A DNA stretch of 14,873 bases from Bacteroidales bacterium (GCA_004555245.1 SFIS01000061.1:1-14873); one strand, 5' to 3'. Positions 6,689 to 14,114 are shown, counted from the first letter of the stretch. Numbers and translations are program-made. Notes: generated from the letters alone by a model not told the origin.

Positions 6689-8002
6689 ATGATTCATAAT
6701 CCCGAAATGGAATGCATGGACCGCGAATCCATGAAGAAACTTCAGCTCGAACGTTTACAGAAGACAGTGAAAACATGTTATGAGAACGTACCGTTCTACA
6801 GAAAGAAGTTCGACAAGATGGGCATCAAACCCGAAGACATCAAATCGCTCGACGACATAACGAAACTGCCTTTCACCACAAAATACGACCTGCGCGACGA
6901 ATATCCCTTCGGACTTAACGCCGTACCGATGGACAAGATAGTGCGCATACATGCCTCGTCGGGCACGACGGGAAAACCCATCGTGGGAACCTACACCCAG
7001 AACGACCTCGAAAACTGGGCTGAAGGAGCGGCACGCGTCTTTGCCGTAGGCGACATCGGCCCCGGCGACGTGGTGCAGGTGTCGTACGGCTACGGACTTT
7101 TCACAGGCGGCCTCGGAGCACATGACGCGGCAAACCACCTCGGAGCAGTTCAGCTGCCCACATCTGCCGGAAACTCGGAGAAACAGGTGATGCTGATGAA
7201 AGACTTCGGGACAGCAGCTCTCTGCTGCACACCATCCTATGCCCTGCATCTATGCGAGGTGATGGAGAAACTCGGAGTGAAGAAAGAAGACCTGAAGATG
7301 CGTGTCGGATTCTTCGGAGCAGAACCATGGACATGGGGCATCAGACGAGAGATAGAAGAGAAAATGGGCATCAAGGCGATTGACATTTACGGACTGACAG
7401 AGATGTCAGGACCCGGCGTGGGCGGAGAATGCGAATATCAGGACGGCACACACATCTGGGAGGACATGTACTATCCGGAAATCATCAACCCCGAGACACT
7501 GGAACCCGTCGAGCCGGGAGAGGAGGGCGAACTTGTCTTCACCTCGCTATGCAAGGAGGCGATGCCCATCATACGATACAGAACACGCGACCTCACACAT
7601 CTTATATACGAGAAATGCAGATGCGGACGAACTGCCGTGCGCATCGGAAAGATTCTCGGACGCTCAGACGACATGCTCATCATCAGGGGCGTAAACGTCT
7701 TCCCGTCGCAGATAGAGGCGGTGCTCGCAGAGTTCGATGTATATACACCGCACTATTTCATCACCGTTGACAGAAGAGACAACGAAGACACCTTCGACCT
7801 CGACGTGGAACTGAGAGAAGAATATTTCTCTCCCAATCCGGCAAAACAGATGCCGTTCATCAAACCACTCTACGACCGCCTCGTCTCCGTTACGGGCATA
7901 AAACCGAACATTCATATCCTGCCGCCCAACTCCATCGAACGTTCAATGGGCAAGGCGAAACATGTGAACGACAAGCGCACACATCTGCAGAACTGGAAAT
8001 AA
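6689..8002 (+). CDS. paaK: Phenylacetate-CoA ligase family protein, second copy
   Basis: The 437-residue paralogue of the 4276-5613 product has the same chemistry. Motifs are SSGTTGKP (90-97), GYGLFTGGLGAH (134-145), YGLTEMSGPGV (234-244), RYRTRD (296-301), GRSDDM (324-329) and the C-terminal MGKAKHVNDKR with catalytic Lys422. Its GGLGAH segment is the canonical PaaK form, unlike the first copy, so this is the better candidate for true phenylacetate activation. The cysteine pair CRCGR (310-314) is kept. ATG 6689 gives MIHNPEMECM, the usual Bacteroidetes N-terminus. It follows a 101-bp A/C-rich spacer and lies 27 bp before the aminotransferase. The copies agree through all motifs but differ over much of the rest by eye, so this is an old duplication or a separate acquisition. 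Confidence 0.92.
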   Translation: MIHNPEMECMDRESMKKLQLERLQKTVKTCYENVPFYRKKFDKMGIKPEDIKSLDDITKLPFTTKYDLRDEYPFGLNAVPMDKIVRIHASSGTTGKPIVGTYTQNDLENWAEGAARVFAVGDIGPGDVVQVSYGYGLFTGGLGAHDAANHLGAVQLPTSAGNSEKQVMLMKDFGTAALCCTPSYALHLCEVMEKLGVKKEDLKMRVGFFGAEPWTWGIRREIEEKMGIKAIDIYGLTEMSGPGVGGECEYQDGTHIWEDMYYPEIINPETLEPVEPGEEGELVFTSLCKEAMPIIRYRTRDLTHLIYEKCRCGRTAVRIGKILGRSDDMLIIRGVNVFPSQIEAVLAEFDVYTPHYFITVDRRDNEDTFDLDVELREEYFSPNPAKQMPFIKPLYDRLVSVTGIKPNIHILPPNSIERSMGKAKHVNDKRTHLQNWK

Positions 8003-8029
8003 CGACCTGAAACATACATTTATACCGAC

Positions 8030-9346
8030 GTGAAAATCTTTTCTGACGAAATGGTGGCAGAGGCGACACGTGCCAATCACGTTGCCGACCTCAGCCACGC
8101 CACAATAGGCGAGACACTGCTTGTGGCACAATATCTTGAACAGAAGACGGGCATCCCTTTCATACGCATGGACCAGGGAAGCCCCGGACTGCCCGTCAAC
8201 AGACATGGCGTGGAGGCGGAGAAACGAGCGCTCGACAGTGGCATCGGCAGCCAGTATCCTGCCGCGGCCGGCGTGAAGGAACTGAAAGACGCGGCGAGCG
8301 AGTTCGTGAAGGCTTTCATAAACATCGGCATAAAGCCGGAGGGATGTCTGCCCACAGTGGGGAGCGTGGCGGGATCGTTCGGCAGCTTCATCGCCTGCTG
8401 CCAGCGTAAAACGTTCCCCGAGATGGGGAAAGTGCTCTTCATCGACCCCGGATTCCCGATACAGAAAAGCCAGCTGCGCATACTCGGCATAGAATGGAAA
8501 GAGTTCGACATCTACCCCTACCGCGGACAGGCACTGAGGGCGAAACTCGAAGAAGAGATGAAAGACGGAGACATCGCTGCTGTCGTATATAGCAACCCTA
8601 ATAACCCGGCATGGATCTCGCTCGAAGAGGAGGAGCTGAGCATCATAGGCGAGATTGCAGACAAGCATGATGTCATCGTCATCGAAGACCTCGCATACTT
8701 CGCCATGGACAGCAGAAGAGACCTCAGCCACCCGTACGAGCCGCCATACGTGCGCACCGTGGCACGATACACGGACAACTATATCCTACTGCTCTCTGCC
8801 AGCAAGATATTCTCTTACGCCGGACAGCGCATCGCTCTGGCGTGTGTCAGCGACAAACTCTACAGCAGACACTGTCCTGCACTGGCGCAACGATACCACG
8901 ACGCAGGGGTGTTCGGACCTACGTTCATTGCAAGCATACAATATATGATAACAAGCGGATGCACCGCCTCGACACAATACGGATATGCCGAGATGCTGCG
9001 ACTGGCGTGCGAAGGGAAGATAAACTTCGTGGAAGACACGAAAGAATATGCCATAAGGGCAAGGAGAATGAAGGACATCTTCCTGAGAAACGGATTCGCC
9101 ATCACATATCCAAGAGATGTCACAGAGGACATTGCTGACGGATTCTTCTTCTCGCTCTCATACCCGGGACTCAGCGGAGGAGAACTGGCGAAAGAACTGA
9201 TATCATACGGCGTGTCGAGCATAAACCTCGACACGACGGGATCAATGCAACCCGGAGTGCGTGCATGCACGTCGCGCATGAGGGAAGAATTGTATGACGT
9301 GCTCGAAGACAGAATGAGACAATTCAAACTTGACCACCAGAACTGA
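8030..9346 (+). CDS. PLP-dependent class I aminotransferase, probably aromatic
   Basis: The 438-residue fold-type I aminotransferase would interconvert an arylpyruvate and its aromatic amino acid. The Schiff-base lysine is Lys259 in SASKIFSYAGQR. Other expected residues are the phosphate-loop segment GSVAGSFG (111-118), SNPNNP (188-193), IEDLAY (218-223, Asp220 to the pyridine nitrogen) and Arg411 in GVRACTS for the substrate carboxylate. The start is GTG at 8030; ATG at 8051 would shorten it by seven residues and cannot be excluded. The stop overlaps the omega-amidase start by one base, which implies coupled translation and argues that it uses glutamine as amino donor, like glutamine transaminase K or MtnE-type enzymes. 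Substrate identity comes from context (IorAB, PaaK). A purely catabolic transaminase is the alternative. Confidence 0.86.
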   Translation: MKIFSDEMVAEATRANHVADLSHATIGETLLVAQYLEQKTGIPFIRMDQGSPGLPVNRHGVEAEKRALDSGIGSQYPAAAGVKELKDAASEFVKAFINIGIKPEGCLPTVGSVAGSFGSFIACCQRKTFPEMGKVLFIDPGFPIQKSQLRILGIEWKEFDIYPYRGQALRAKLEEEMKDGDIAAVVYSNPNNPAWISLEEEELSIIGEIADKHDVIVIEDLAYFAMDSRRDLSHPYEPPYVRTVARYTDNYILLLSASKIFSYAGQRIALACVSDKLYSRHCPALAQRYHDAGVFGPTFIASIQYMITSGCTASTQYGYAEMLRLACEGKINFVEDTKEYAIRARRMKDIFLRNGFAITYPRDVTEDIADGFFFSLSYPGLSGGELAKELISYGVSSINLDTTGSMQPGVRACTSRMREELYDVLEDRMRQFKLDHQN

Positions 9347-10134
9347 TGAAAATAACTCTGATACAGACTGACATAAAATGGGCGGACCCCGCAGCCAACG
9401 CCGCACACATACAGCAGATGATGACAGAAGCGCCGAAAAGCGACATCTACGTACTGCCGGAGATGTGGAGCACAGGATTCGCAACGGAGCCGGAAGGCAT
9501 CGCGGAAGATGACGGAGGCGAGAGCCTGATATGGATGCAACGGATGGCGGACACTCTCGACGCCGCAGTGGCAGGGAGCATCGCCGTGAGAGACAAACGT
9601 GACATGACTTTCCGAAACAGATTCTGGTTCGTCAGACCGGACAACGGGACTGACAAAGGATGCTGCCGCGAACACTACGACAAACACCATCTCTTCACAT
9701 ACAGCGGAGAAGACCGGCACTACACCGCAGGAGACAAACGTGTGGTGTGCGAATGGAGAGGCGTGAGATTCAGACTCTGCGTATGCTACGACCTCAGATT
9801 CCCGTCATGGATACGCAACCACGAAGACTACGATTGTCTCCTTTGTGTCGCATCATGGCCAACAACACGCATCGACGCATGGAACACTCTGCTCAGAGCA
9901 AGGGCAATAGAAAACCAATGCTATGTGGCAGGCGTTGACAGGGTGGGAACAGACCCATACTGCCAATACTGCGGAGGGACACAGATAATTGACCCTTACG
10001 GACGCATCATGGAAACGTGCGAAACAGGAAAGGAAATGACAATAACGGCAGACATAGACATGGAGGAGCTGAACTCTTTCAGAAAGAAATTCCCCGTGCT
10101 GAAAGACAGGGACAAGTGGCTTGACATGCTGTAG
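9346..10134 (+). CDS. Nitrilase-family omega-amidase (2-oxoglutaramate amidase type)
   Basis: The 262-residue carbon-nitrogen hydrolase has the catalytic triad Glu39 (VLPEMWSTGF), Lys113 (HYDKHHLF) and Cys147 in CVCYDLRFP. CYDLRFP with the E-M-W-S-T-G-F motif is characteristic of the YafV / Nit2 omega-amidase group, which hydrolyses 2-oxoglutaramate or 2-oxosuccinamate to the dicarboxylic acid and ammonia. Length fits (about 255-275). ATG at 9346-9348 shares its A with the TGA of the aminotransferase gene, so the two are probably made together. This pairing is the classical glutamine transaminase plus omega-amidase pathway, in which removal of 2-oxoglutaramate makes transamination effectively one-way. 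The enzyme is cytosolic, with no signal peptide. A different amide substrate remains possible. Confidence 0.9.
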   Translation: MKITLIQTDIKWADPAANAAHIQQMMTEAPKSDIYVLPEMWSTGFATEPEGIAEDDGGESLIWMQRMADTLDAAVAGSIAVRDKRDMTFRNRFWFVRPDNGTDKGCCREHYDKHHLFTYSGEDRHYTAGDKRVVCEWRGVRFRLCVCYDLRFPSWIRNHEDYDCLLCVASWPTTRIDAWNTLLRARAIENQCYVAGVDRVGTDPYCQYCGGTQIIDPYGRIMETCETGKEMTITADIDMEELNSFRKKFPVLKDRDKWLDML

Positions 10135-10166
10135 TTGACAAATAGATTCCATCAAAAAAAAGACCT

Positions 10167-11345
10167 ATGAAAAATCTTCAGAAGAACATGCCGGTTGCCA
10201 TGGCTATGGCAATGGCGACGGCAGCAGCATCATGCGCCAGTGGCACATCTGCTTCGACAGAAAACAAGGCATCGTGCATCACAGATGCAGGAAAACTGGA
10301 AATGATACATTCGATGAAAGACCTCGACGGAAATGGACGGCTGTACGAAATAGACTACAACCAAGACTATATGCTCGACAGCGTGATGCAACCCGGAATA
10401 ACGGAGCAGAGCGGACTCTTCAGACATATAGCTTCGCTGCTCTTCGACAACTTGCCCGCCGAGAAACCTGAAGTCAAATACGGAGCGGGATGCAGCGCAT
10501 TCGCCGCCCAAGAGGCAGAAGGGAAAGGATTCCTGATGGGACGAAACTACGACTTCAGACATTTCACTCCTGACAACAAAAGCTATCTGCCAACATCTGC
10601 CATTCTCGTGCGTACTGCACCTGAAGGCGGAAAGAAATCAATATCGATGGTTGACGGACTGAACCTCGGATTCGGACAGGGATTCTACAACGACGGAAAG
10701 ACTGACCTTTCAATGCTTATGGCTCTGCCTTACGCTGCTCTCGACGGAATCAACGAAGACGGATTCGCTATCGGCGTGCTCGCGCTAAACGAGAAACAGA
10801 CAAACCAACAGACTGGAAAACAACGCATAGGGACTACAGTGGCAATACGCATGTTGCTCGACAAGGCCTCGACTGTGAGAGAGGCGATAGAGATGCTGAA
10901 AAACTATGACATGGACATGAGAGGAAACGGACATAGCAACTACCACTTCTTCATGGCTGACGCTACAGGTGATTATGCCATCGTGGAATATACATTCGAC
11001 AAAGACAGAACGGAACCGAAAGTGATGGAGGTCTTTACGGCTGACGACTCGCTACGCTGCGTGTCGAACTTCTATGTAGCACCAAGCATGACAGGAACAA
11101 CAGACGGATGGGGGTCGAGCCACGGAAAAGACAGATATGAAAACCTGAGAAAGACACTCGACGAGAAAAAACATGTGATGAAAGAAGACGAGGCTATGCA
11201 ACTGCTCGAGAAGGTTTCGCAACCGCCCACAGAAGAACTCACCTCGCAGACACAATGGTCGGCTCTGTATAACCTGACGGAGAAAACCTTACGCCTAACA
11301 ATTCTAAGAGAATACGCAAAGGAATACAACTTCAGAATAGAATAA
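10167..11345 (+). CDS. Exported Ntn-type linear amide C-N hydrolase
   Basis: The 392-residue protein resembles the choloylglycine hydrolase / penicillin V acylase and acyl-CoA:6-APA acyltransferase superfamily, which cleave linear amide bonds. An alanine-methionine-rich N-terminal segment ends at AAASC (Cys23), a weak lipobox, so it is exported and perhaps lipid-anchored. The likely nucleophile is Cys109 in GAGCSAF. The following GRNYDF places Arg126 and Asp129 17 and 20 residues later, close to the Cys-Arg-Asp spacing of bile salt hydrolases. Because the Cys is internal, a long propeptide-like region must be removed for an N-terminal nucleophile, as in the acyltransferase branch. Further family-like segments are NEDGFAIGVLALNEKQ (194-210 region) and GHSNYHFF. 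It follows the omega-amidase by 32 bp and may be the last gene of the operon. The substrate is unknown; release of arylacetate or a fatty acid from an amide is an inference. Confidence 0.8.
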   Translation: MKNLQKNMPVAMAMAMATAAASCASGTSASTENKASCITDAGKLEMIHSMKDLDGNGRLYEIDYNQDYMLDSVMQPGITEQSGLFRHIASLLFDNLPAEKPEVKYGAGCSAFAAQEAEGKGFLMGRNYDFRHFTPDNKSYLPTSAILVRTAPEGGKKSISMVDGLNLGFGQGFYNDGKTDLSMLMALPYAALDGINEDGFAIGVLALNEKQTNQQTGKQRIGTTVAIRMLLDKASTVREAIEMLKNYDMDMRGNGHSNYHFFMADATGDYAIVEYTFDKDRTEPKVMEVFTADDSLRCVSNFYVAPSMTGTTDGWGSSHGKDRYENLRKTLDEKKHVMKEDEAMQLLEKVSQPPTEELTSQTQWSALYNLTEKTLRLTILREYAKEYNFRIE

Positions 11346-11374
11346 AACGCTCTTTAGTGTCGGAAAAAATGCAC

Positions 11375-11401
11375 AAAAAAAATGCCTGCTTTCGCAGGCA
11401 T
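11375..11401 (-). terminator. Intrinsic terminator oriented to the minus strand
   Basis: A perfect 8-bp stem pairs 11382-11389 with 11394-11401 around TTTC. Read on the minus strand the loop is GAAA and the stem is followed by seven T (11381 to 11375). On the plus strand no T-run follows (AGCATTGACG), so it is built to stop leftward transcription, not the operon that ends at 11345. The nearest leftward gene ends at 12095. Confidence 0.75.
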
Positions 11402-11431
11402 AGCATTGACGCAGCATGAAAACATGCGCTA
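11401..11431. other. Second hairpin in the gap before the flavoprotein gene
   Basis: GCATG (11414-11418) pairs with CATGC (11423-11427) around AAAA, and TAGC (11401-11404) can pair with GCTA (11428-11431) as an outer stem with an unpaired stretch on the left. A short A-run follows. It may form the weak plus-strand end of the operon or part of the flavoprotein gene's leader. The 145-bp gap (11346-11490) shows no recognisable plus-strand promoter pair. Confidence 0.35.
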
Positions 11432-11490
11432 AAAAAGAGTATTAGGATTCGTGACACACGACAACCGGAAACACTTTACAATTGAAAACA

Positions 11491-12030
11491 ATGAACATTC
11501 TGATTCTGACAGGAAGCCCGCGCAAGAACGGCAACACTGACATGCTTGCTAAAGCTTTTGCCGACGGCGCATCATCAAAAGGACACAATATCGATACTAT
11601 CTCCGTAGGCGACGTCAACGTCAGCCCATGCATGGGATGCAACCGATGCTTCGCAAACGAAAAGATGGAGTGTGTACAGCACGATGACATGCAAGGCATA
11701 TATGAAAGAATGAAGTGCGCCGACATGCTGGTAATAGCATCACCGATGTATTTCTACAGCATCAGCGCACAGCTGAAAGCCATCATCGACAGATGCCACA
11801 ACCCGATACGCGACACGTTCAAAATCTCGAAGGCTGCCCTGCTGCTTGTCGGGGCTTCTTCTTTGCCCACTCTTTTCGATGCCGCCTTGGCAGAATACAA
11901 ACTATGCATCGGATATTTCAACATAGAGGATGCAGGACATATACTCGTCAGGGGAATGAAAGAAAAAGGAGACATACGCAACACTGACGCTCTGAAGCAG
12001 GCATACGCCTTAGGAGAAAGCATGTCTTGA
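11491..12030 (+). CDS. NADPH-dependent FMN reductase / iron-sulfur flavoprotein-like
   Basis: The 179-residue flavodoxin-fold protein begins MNILILTGSPRKNGNT, the FMN phosphate-binding loop of this family, and has SPMYFYSISAQLKAIIDR around residues 86-103, the second flavin-binding segment. Between them lies CMGCNRCF followed by ECVQHDDM, a cysteine cluster (C-x2-C-x2-C plus a later Cys) as in the Isf-type iron-sulfur flavoprotein relatives, though the shorter homologues may not bind a cluster. It should act as a cytosolic flavin-dependent reductase; the substrate is unknown. ATG 11491 is chosen over an in-frame TTG at 11482 because the flavin loop follows directly. It is separated from the arylacetate operon by hairpins, so membership in that operon is doubtful. 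It converges with the minus-strand DUF486 gene. Confidence 0.85.
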   Translation: MNILILTGSPRKNGNTDMLAKAFADGASSKGHNIDTISVGDVNVSPCMGCNRCFANEKMECVQHDDMQGIYERMKCADMLVIASPMYFYSISAQLKAIIDRCHNPIRDTFKISKAALLLVGASSLPTLFDAALAEYKLCIGYFNIEDAGHILVRGMKEKGDIRNTDALKQAYALGESMS

Positions 12031-12035
12031 TTGAC

Positions 12036-12068
12036 TGCCGGCCATCCTTCACAGAATGGCTGCGGGCA
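12036..12068. other. Inverted repeat between convergent genes
   Basis: TGCC (12036-12039) can pair with GGCA (12065-12068), and GCCAT (12041-12045) with ATGGC (12056-12060), forming an interrupted hairpin in the 64-bp gap between convergent genes. Neither side has a T-run, so it is a poor intrinsic terminator, though its position fits a shared transcript end. Confidence 0.3.
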
Positions 12069-12094
12069 TGGCGACGTATGAAAAAGGCTACAGA

Positions 12095-12463
12095 CTATTT
12101 CATGAAAGCGAAATAGACAGCTGCAACGAGACAGAGGAAAGACACTATATGATTCCAATGAAGGCTCTGTCCCTGAAAAATAACGCCTGCCACGACAGTG
12201 AATACAATCAAAGACACAACCTCCTGAATCACTTTAAGCTGTATGAGAGAGAATGGACCGCCATTGCCCTCAAACCCGATACGGTTGGCTGGAACCATGA
12301 GACAATACTCAAAAAATGCTATCGCCCAGGACATGACAATGATGGCAATCAGAGGCCACGAGGTGGTGATGCGCATCTCCTGAAGACGTAGATGCCCGTA
12401 CCAGGCCAGCGTCATGAAACAATTCGAGCCTATCAATAACAATACTGTGTAAAACGCCTGCAT
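12095..12463 (-). CDS. DUF486 (DMT-like) small membrane protein
   Basis: The 122-residue protein is almost all membrane, with four hydrophobic segments at about 3-20, 36-52, 76-96 and 104-120. Conserved DUF486 features are MTLAWYGHL (17-25), FFEYCLMVPANRIG (50-63) and GPFSLIQLKVIQE (69-81). The family belongs to the drug/metabolite transporter clan; its substrate is unknown and the half-size suggests a dimer. Length is normal for the family. ATG at 12463 is well placed just before the first membrane helix. It lies 97 bp after the 5'-nucleotidase gene on the same strand and may be co-transcribed or have its own promoter. Its end faces the flavoprotein gene across 64 bp. Confidence 0.88.
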   Translation of the reverse strand: MQAFYTVLLLIGSNCFMTLAWYGHLRLQEMRITTSWPLIAIIVMSWAIAFFEYCLMVPANRIGFEGNGGPFSLIQLKVIQEVVSLIVFTVVAGVIFQGQSLHWNHIVSFLCLVAAVYFAFMK

Positions 12464-12485
12464 AATTTTCTATTTCATTCGATTT

Positions 12486-12516
12486 TCATTATATCATTCT
12501 CCGCATAACAAACAAA
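12486..12516 (-). promoter_or_regulatory. Possible promoter of the DUF486 gene
   Basis: On the minus strand TTTG (12516-12513) is followed after 19 bp by TATAATGA (12493-12486). The spacing fits Bacteroidetes promoters, but the second box resembles a generic TATAAT more than TAnnTTTG. The leader would be short, about 20 nt before the ATG at 12463. Confidence 0.3.
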
Positions 12517-12560
12517 AAAACTTGTCTCACACAGAGCTGCACACTGAACGGCAAAACAGC

Positions 12561-14114
12561 TTATCTCATGATGGTGATACGCCCCTCCGGTTTTGCATAT
12601 CGCTCGGGAATGTTTCCGCCGAGAGCTTCAGTTACGTATTTCACAAGAGCATCACTGTAGAGGAAAGGCAGCGTCTCATAGTCTGTCCTGCCACGCAAGA
12701 GTGAGGCAAAGCCGCCTCCGCTGATGCAATAGTTGATTGTTGCAACCTTATATACCGCATCTTGCACCAACGGAAGATAGTCGCCCGTCTCGGCATCCAG
12801 CACCATGACATCGCTGACACAAGGCTTTACACCACCCTGCCTGAGAGTGAAACGGAGACCTGACACCTGCGGGAAATCGCCTGATTCTACAGGCGACATG
12901 GCACAACAGGTATTGAGAATGTCATATATCTCCGACCCTTTCAAAGGGATAGTACACAGTTGGTTGTCGTAAGGAAGAAGGTCGAGCACACTGCCATGCG
13001 TCAGCTCCCCTGCCTTGACAGACGTACGAAGTCCGCCGCCGTTAGTAAGAGCAATATCAGCCTGCGCCACATAACGGAAGGCATCTGCCACGATGTCGCC
13101 GGCATTCGTCTCCATAAATCTAACTGCCTGACGTTTCTCATCATCAAGGATGTTAAGGTCGAAGGGAGAATAACCAATCTTTGTATTTACCACACGTTCC
13201 ATCTCGGCTTTGACACTGTCCGTTACAGCCTTCACGACAGGGTCACGGAATGATATTGACGAACATGGTATGAGCTCTGTAGTGATGGTTCCGTCACTCT
13301 GAATCACCACCTTGCCGATGTTACGGAACTTTGTCCCGGTCTGCGAGATAGGGACTTTCACGCTATCAGCATTAAGAACATAAGTGTCTCTCACCTCCGA
13401 ATGCGTGTGTCCGTCAAGAACGACGTCTATCCCACGGGTAGCTGCAATGACATTATGAGAATCGATGTTCATGACATTCTTATCCTCGCCGAGATGTGAG
13501 AGCAACACGACATAATCCGCTCCGGCAAGTCTTGCTGCATCAACAGTTGACTGAACATCCGAGAAGAACGATTTCTCACAAAGATGATATATCTGTCTGT
13601 TGTCCTTCGTGATGAAAGCACTGCTCTCTGTGAGCAGCGTCGTAGGGGTGACAACGCCGACAAAAGCAACTCTCTTCGTGCCGTAGCAGCGCATGATGAA
13701 TCGGCTGAAGAACGGTTGTTGCGTCGCACAATCAACAAGGTTAAGGCAGGTGACAGGAATCTCCGGACCTTCAACAAGCTCCAAGAGACGAAACATGTCA
13801 TAGTCGAACTCATGGTTTCCAAGCCCTACGGCATCATAGTTCATCTTCAGCATAACATCTCGGATGTATCTGCCGCGTTCCAATGCACCAGCCACACCGC
13901 CTTGAAGGAAATCTCCGCTCGACGTTATGGCGACATAAGCTGTATCGCTAACGGCATTGCGCAAACCAGAAAGCACAGAATAGCCGTCTATATTGCAGTG
14001 AACATCATTCTCGTGTAGTATGACAATGCTCTTTCCATGCTTTGACACATCATCGGCTGATGCAATGACGTGAAGCGAGGATAAAGAGACAAAGAGAAGA
14101 AGGAAGATACGCAT
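12561..14114 (-). CDS. Exported metallophosphatase / 5'-nucleotidase
   Basis: The 517-residue UshA-like enzyme would hydrolyse nucleotides or related phosphate esters in the periplasm. A signal peptide (MRIFLLLFVSLSS, cleavage near SADD at 19-22) leads to the calcineurin-like domain: HENDVHCNIDGY (34-45), GDFLQGG (67-73), GLGNHEFDYD (97-106), LLSHLGEDKN (204-213) and DGHTHSE (234-240) supply the two-metal site. The C-terminal 5'-nucleotidase domain follows from about 330, with TNAGDIVADAF (336-346), TNGGGLR (357-363) and NYCISGGGF (461-469). Total length matches the family (500-550). ATG 14114 gives a clean signal peptide; ATG 14132 is an alternative, and the in-frame start at 14201 lies inside the predicted promoter. 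The first motif reads NDVHCN where DxHG is usual, but the metal ligands are kept. It sits 142 bp after the thioredoxin-fold gene on the same strand. Confidence 0.9.
   Translation of the reverse strand: MRIFLLLFVSLSSLHVIASADDVSKHGKSIVILHENDVHCNIDGYSVLSGLRNAVSDTAYVAITSSGDFLQGGVAGALERGRYIRDVMLKMNYDAVGLGNHEFDYDMFRLLELVEGPEIPVTCLNLVDCATQQPFFSRFIMRCYGTKRVAFVGVVTPTTLLTESSAFITKDNRQIYHLCEKSFFSDVQSTVDAARLAGADYVVLLSHLGEDKNVMNIDSHNVIAATRGIDVVLDGHTHSEVRDTYVLNADSVKVPISQTGTKFRNIGKVVIQSDGTITTELIPCSSISFRDPVVKAVTDSVKAEMERVVNTKIGYSPFDLNILDDEKRQAVRFMETNAGDIVADAFRYVAQADIALTNGGGLRTSVKAGELTHGSVLDLLPYDNQLCTIPLKGSEIYDILNTCCAMSPVESGDFPQVSGLRFTLRQGGVKPCVSDVMVLDAETGDYLPLVQDAVYKVATINYCISGGGFASLLRGRTDYETLPFLYSDALVKYVTEALGGNIPERYAKPEGRITIMR

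Noticed and set aside
8860..9720. A 286-codon minus-strand frame and similar long frames opposite the aminotransferase and ligases (for example 7943-8731)
   Set aside because: All lie antisense to genes with full catalytic motifs, and their translations show no recognisable fold.
10167..11345. Reading the Ntn hydrolase as a bile salt hydrolase
   Set aside because: The active-site spacing is similar, but the nucleophile is far inside the protein (Cys109) and the context is arylacetyl metabolism. Only the superfamily can be supported.
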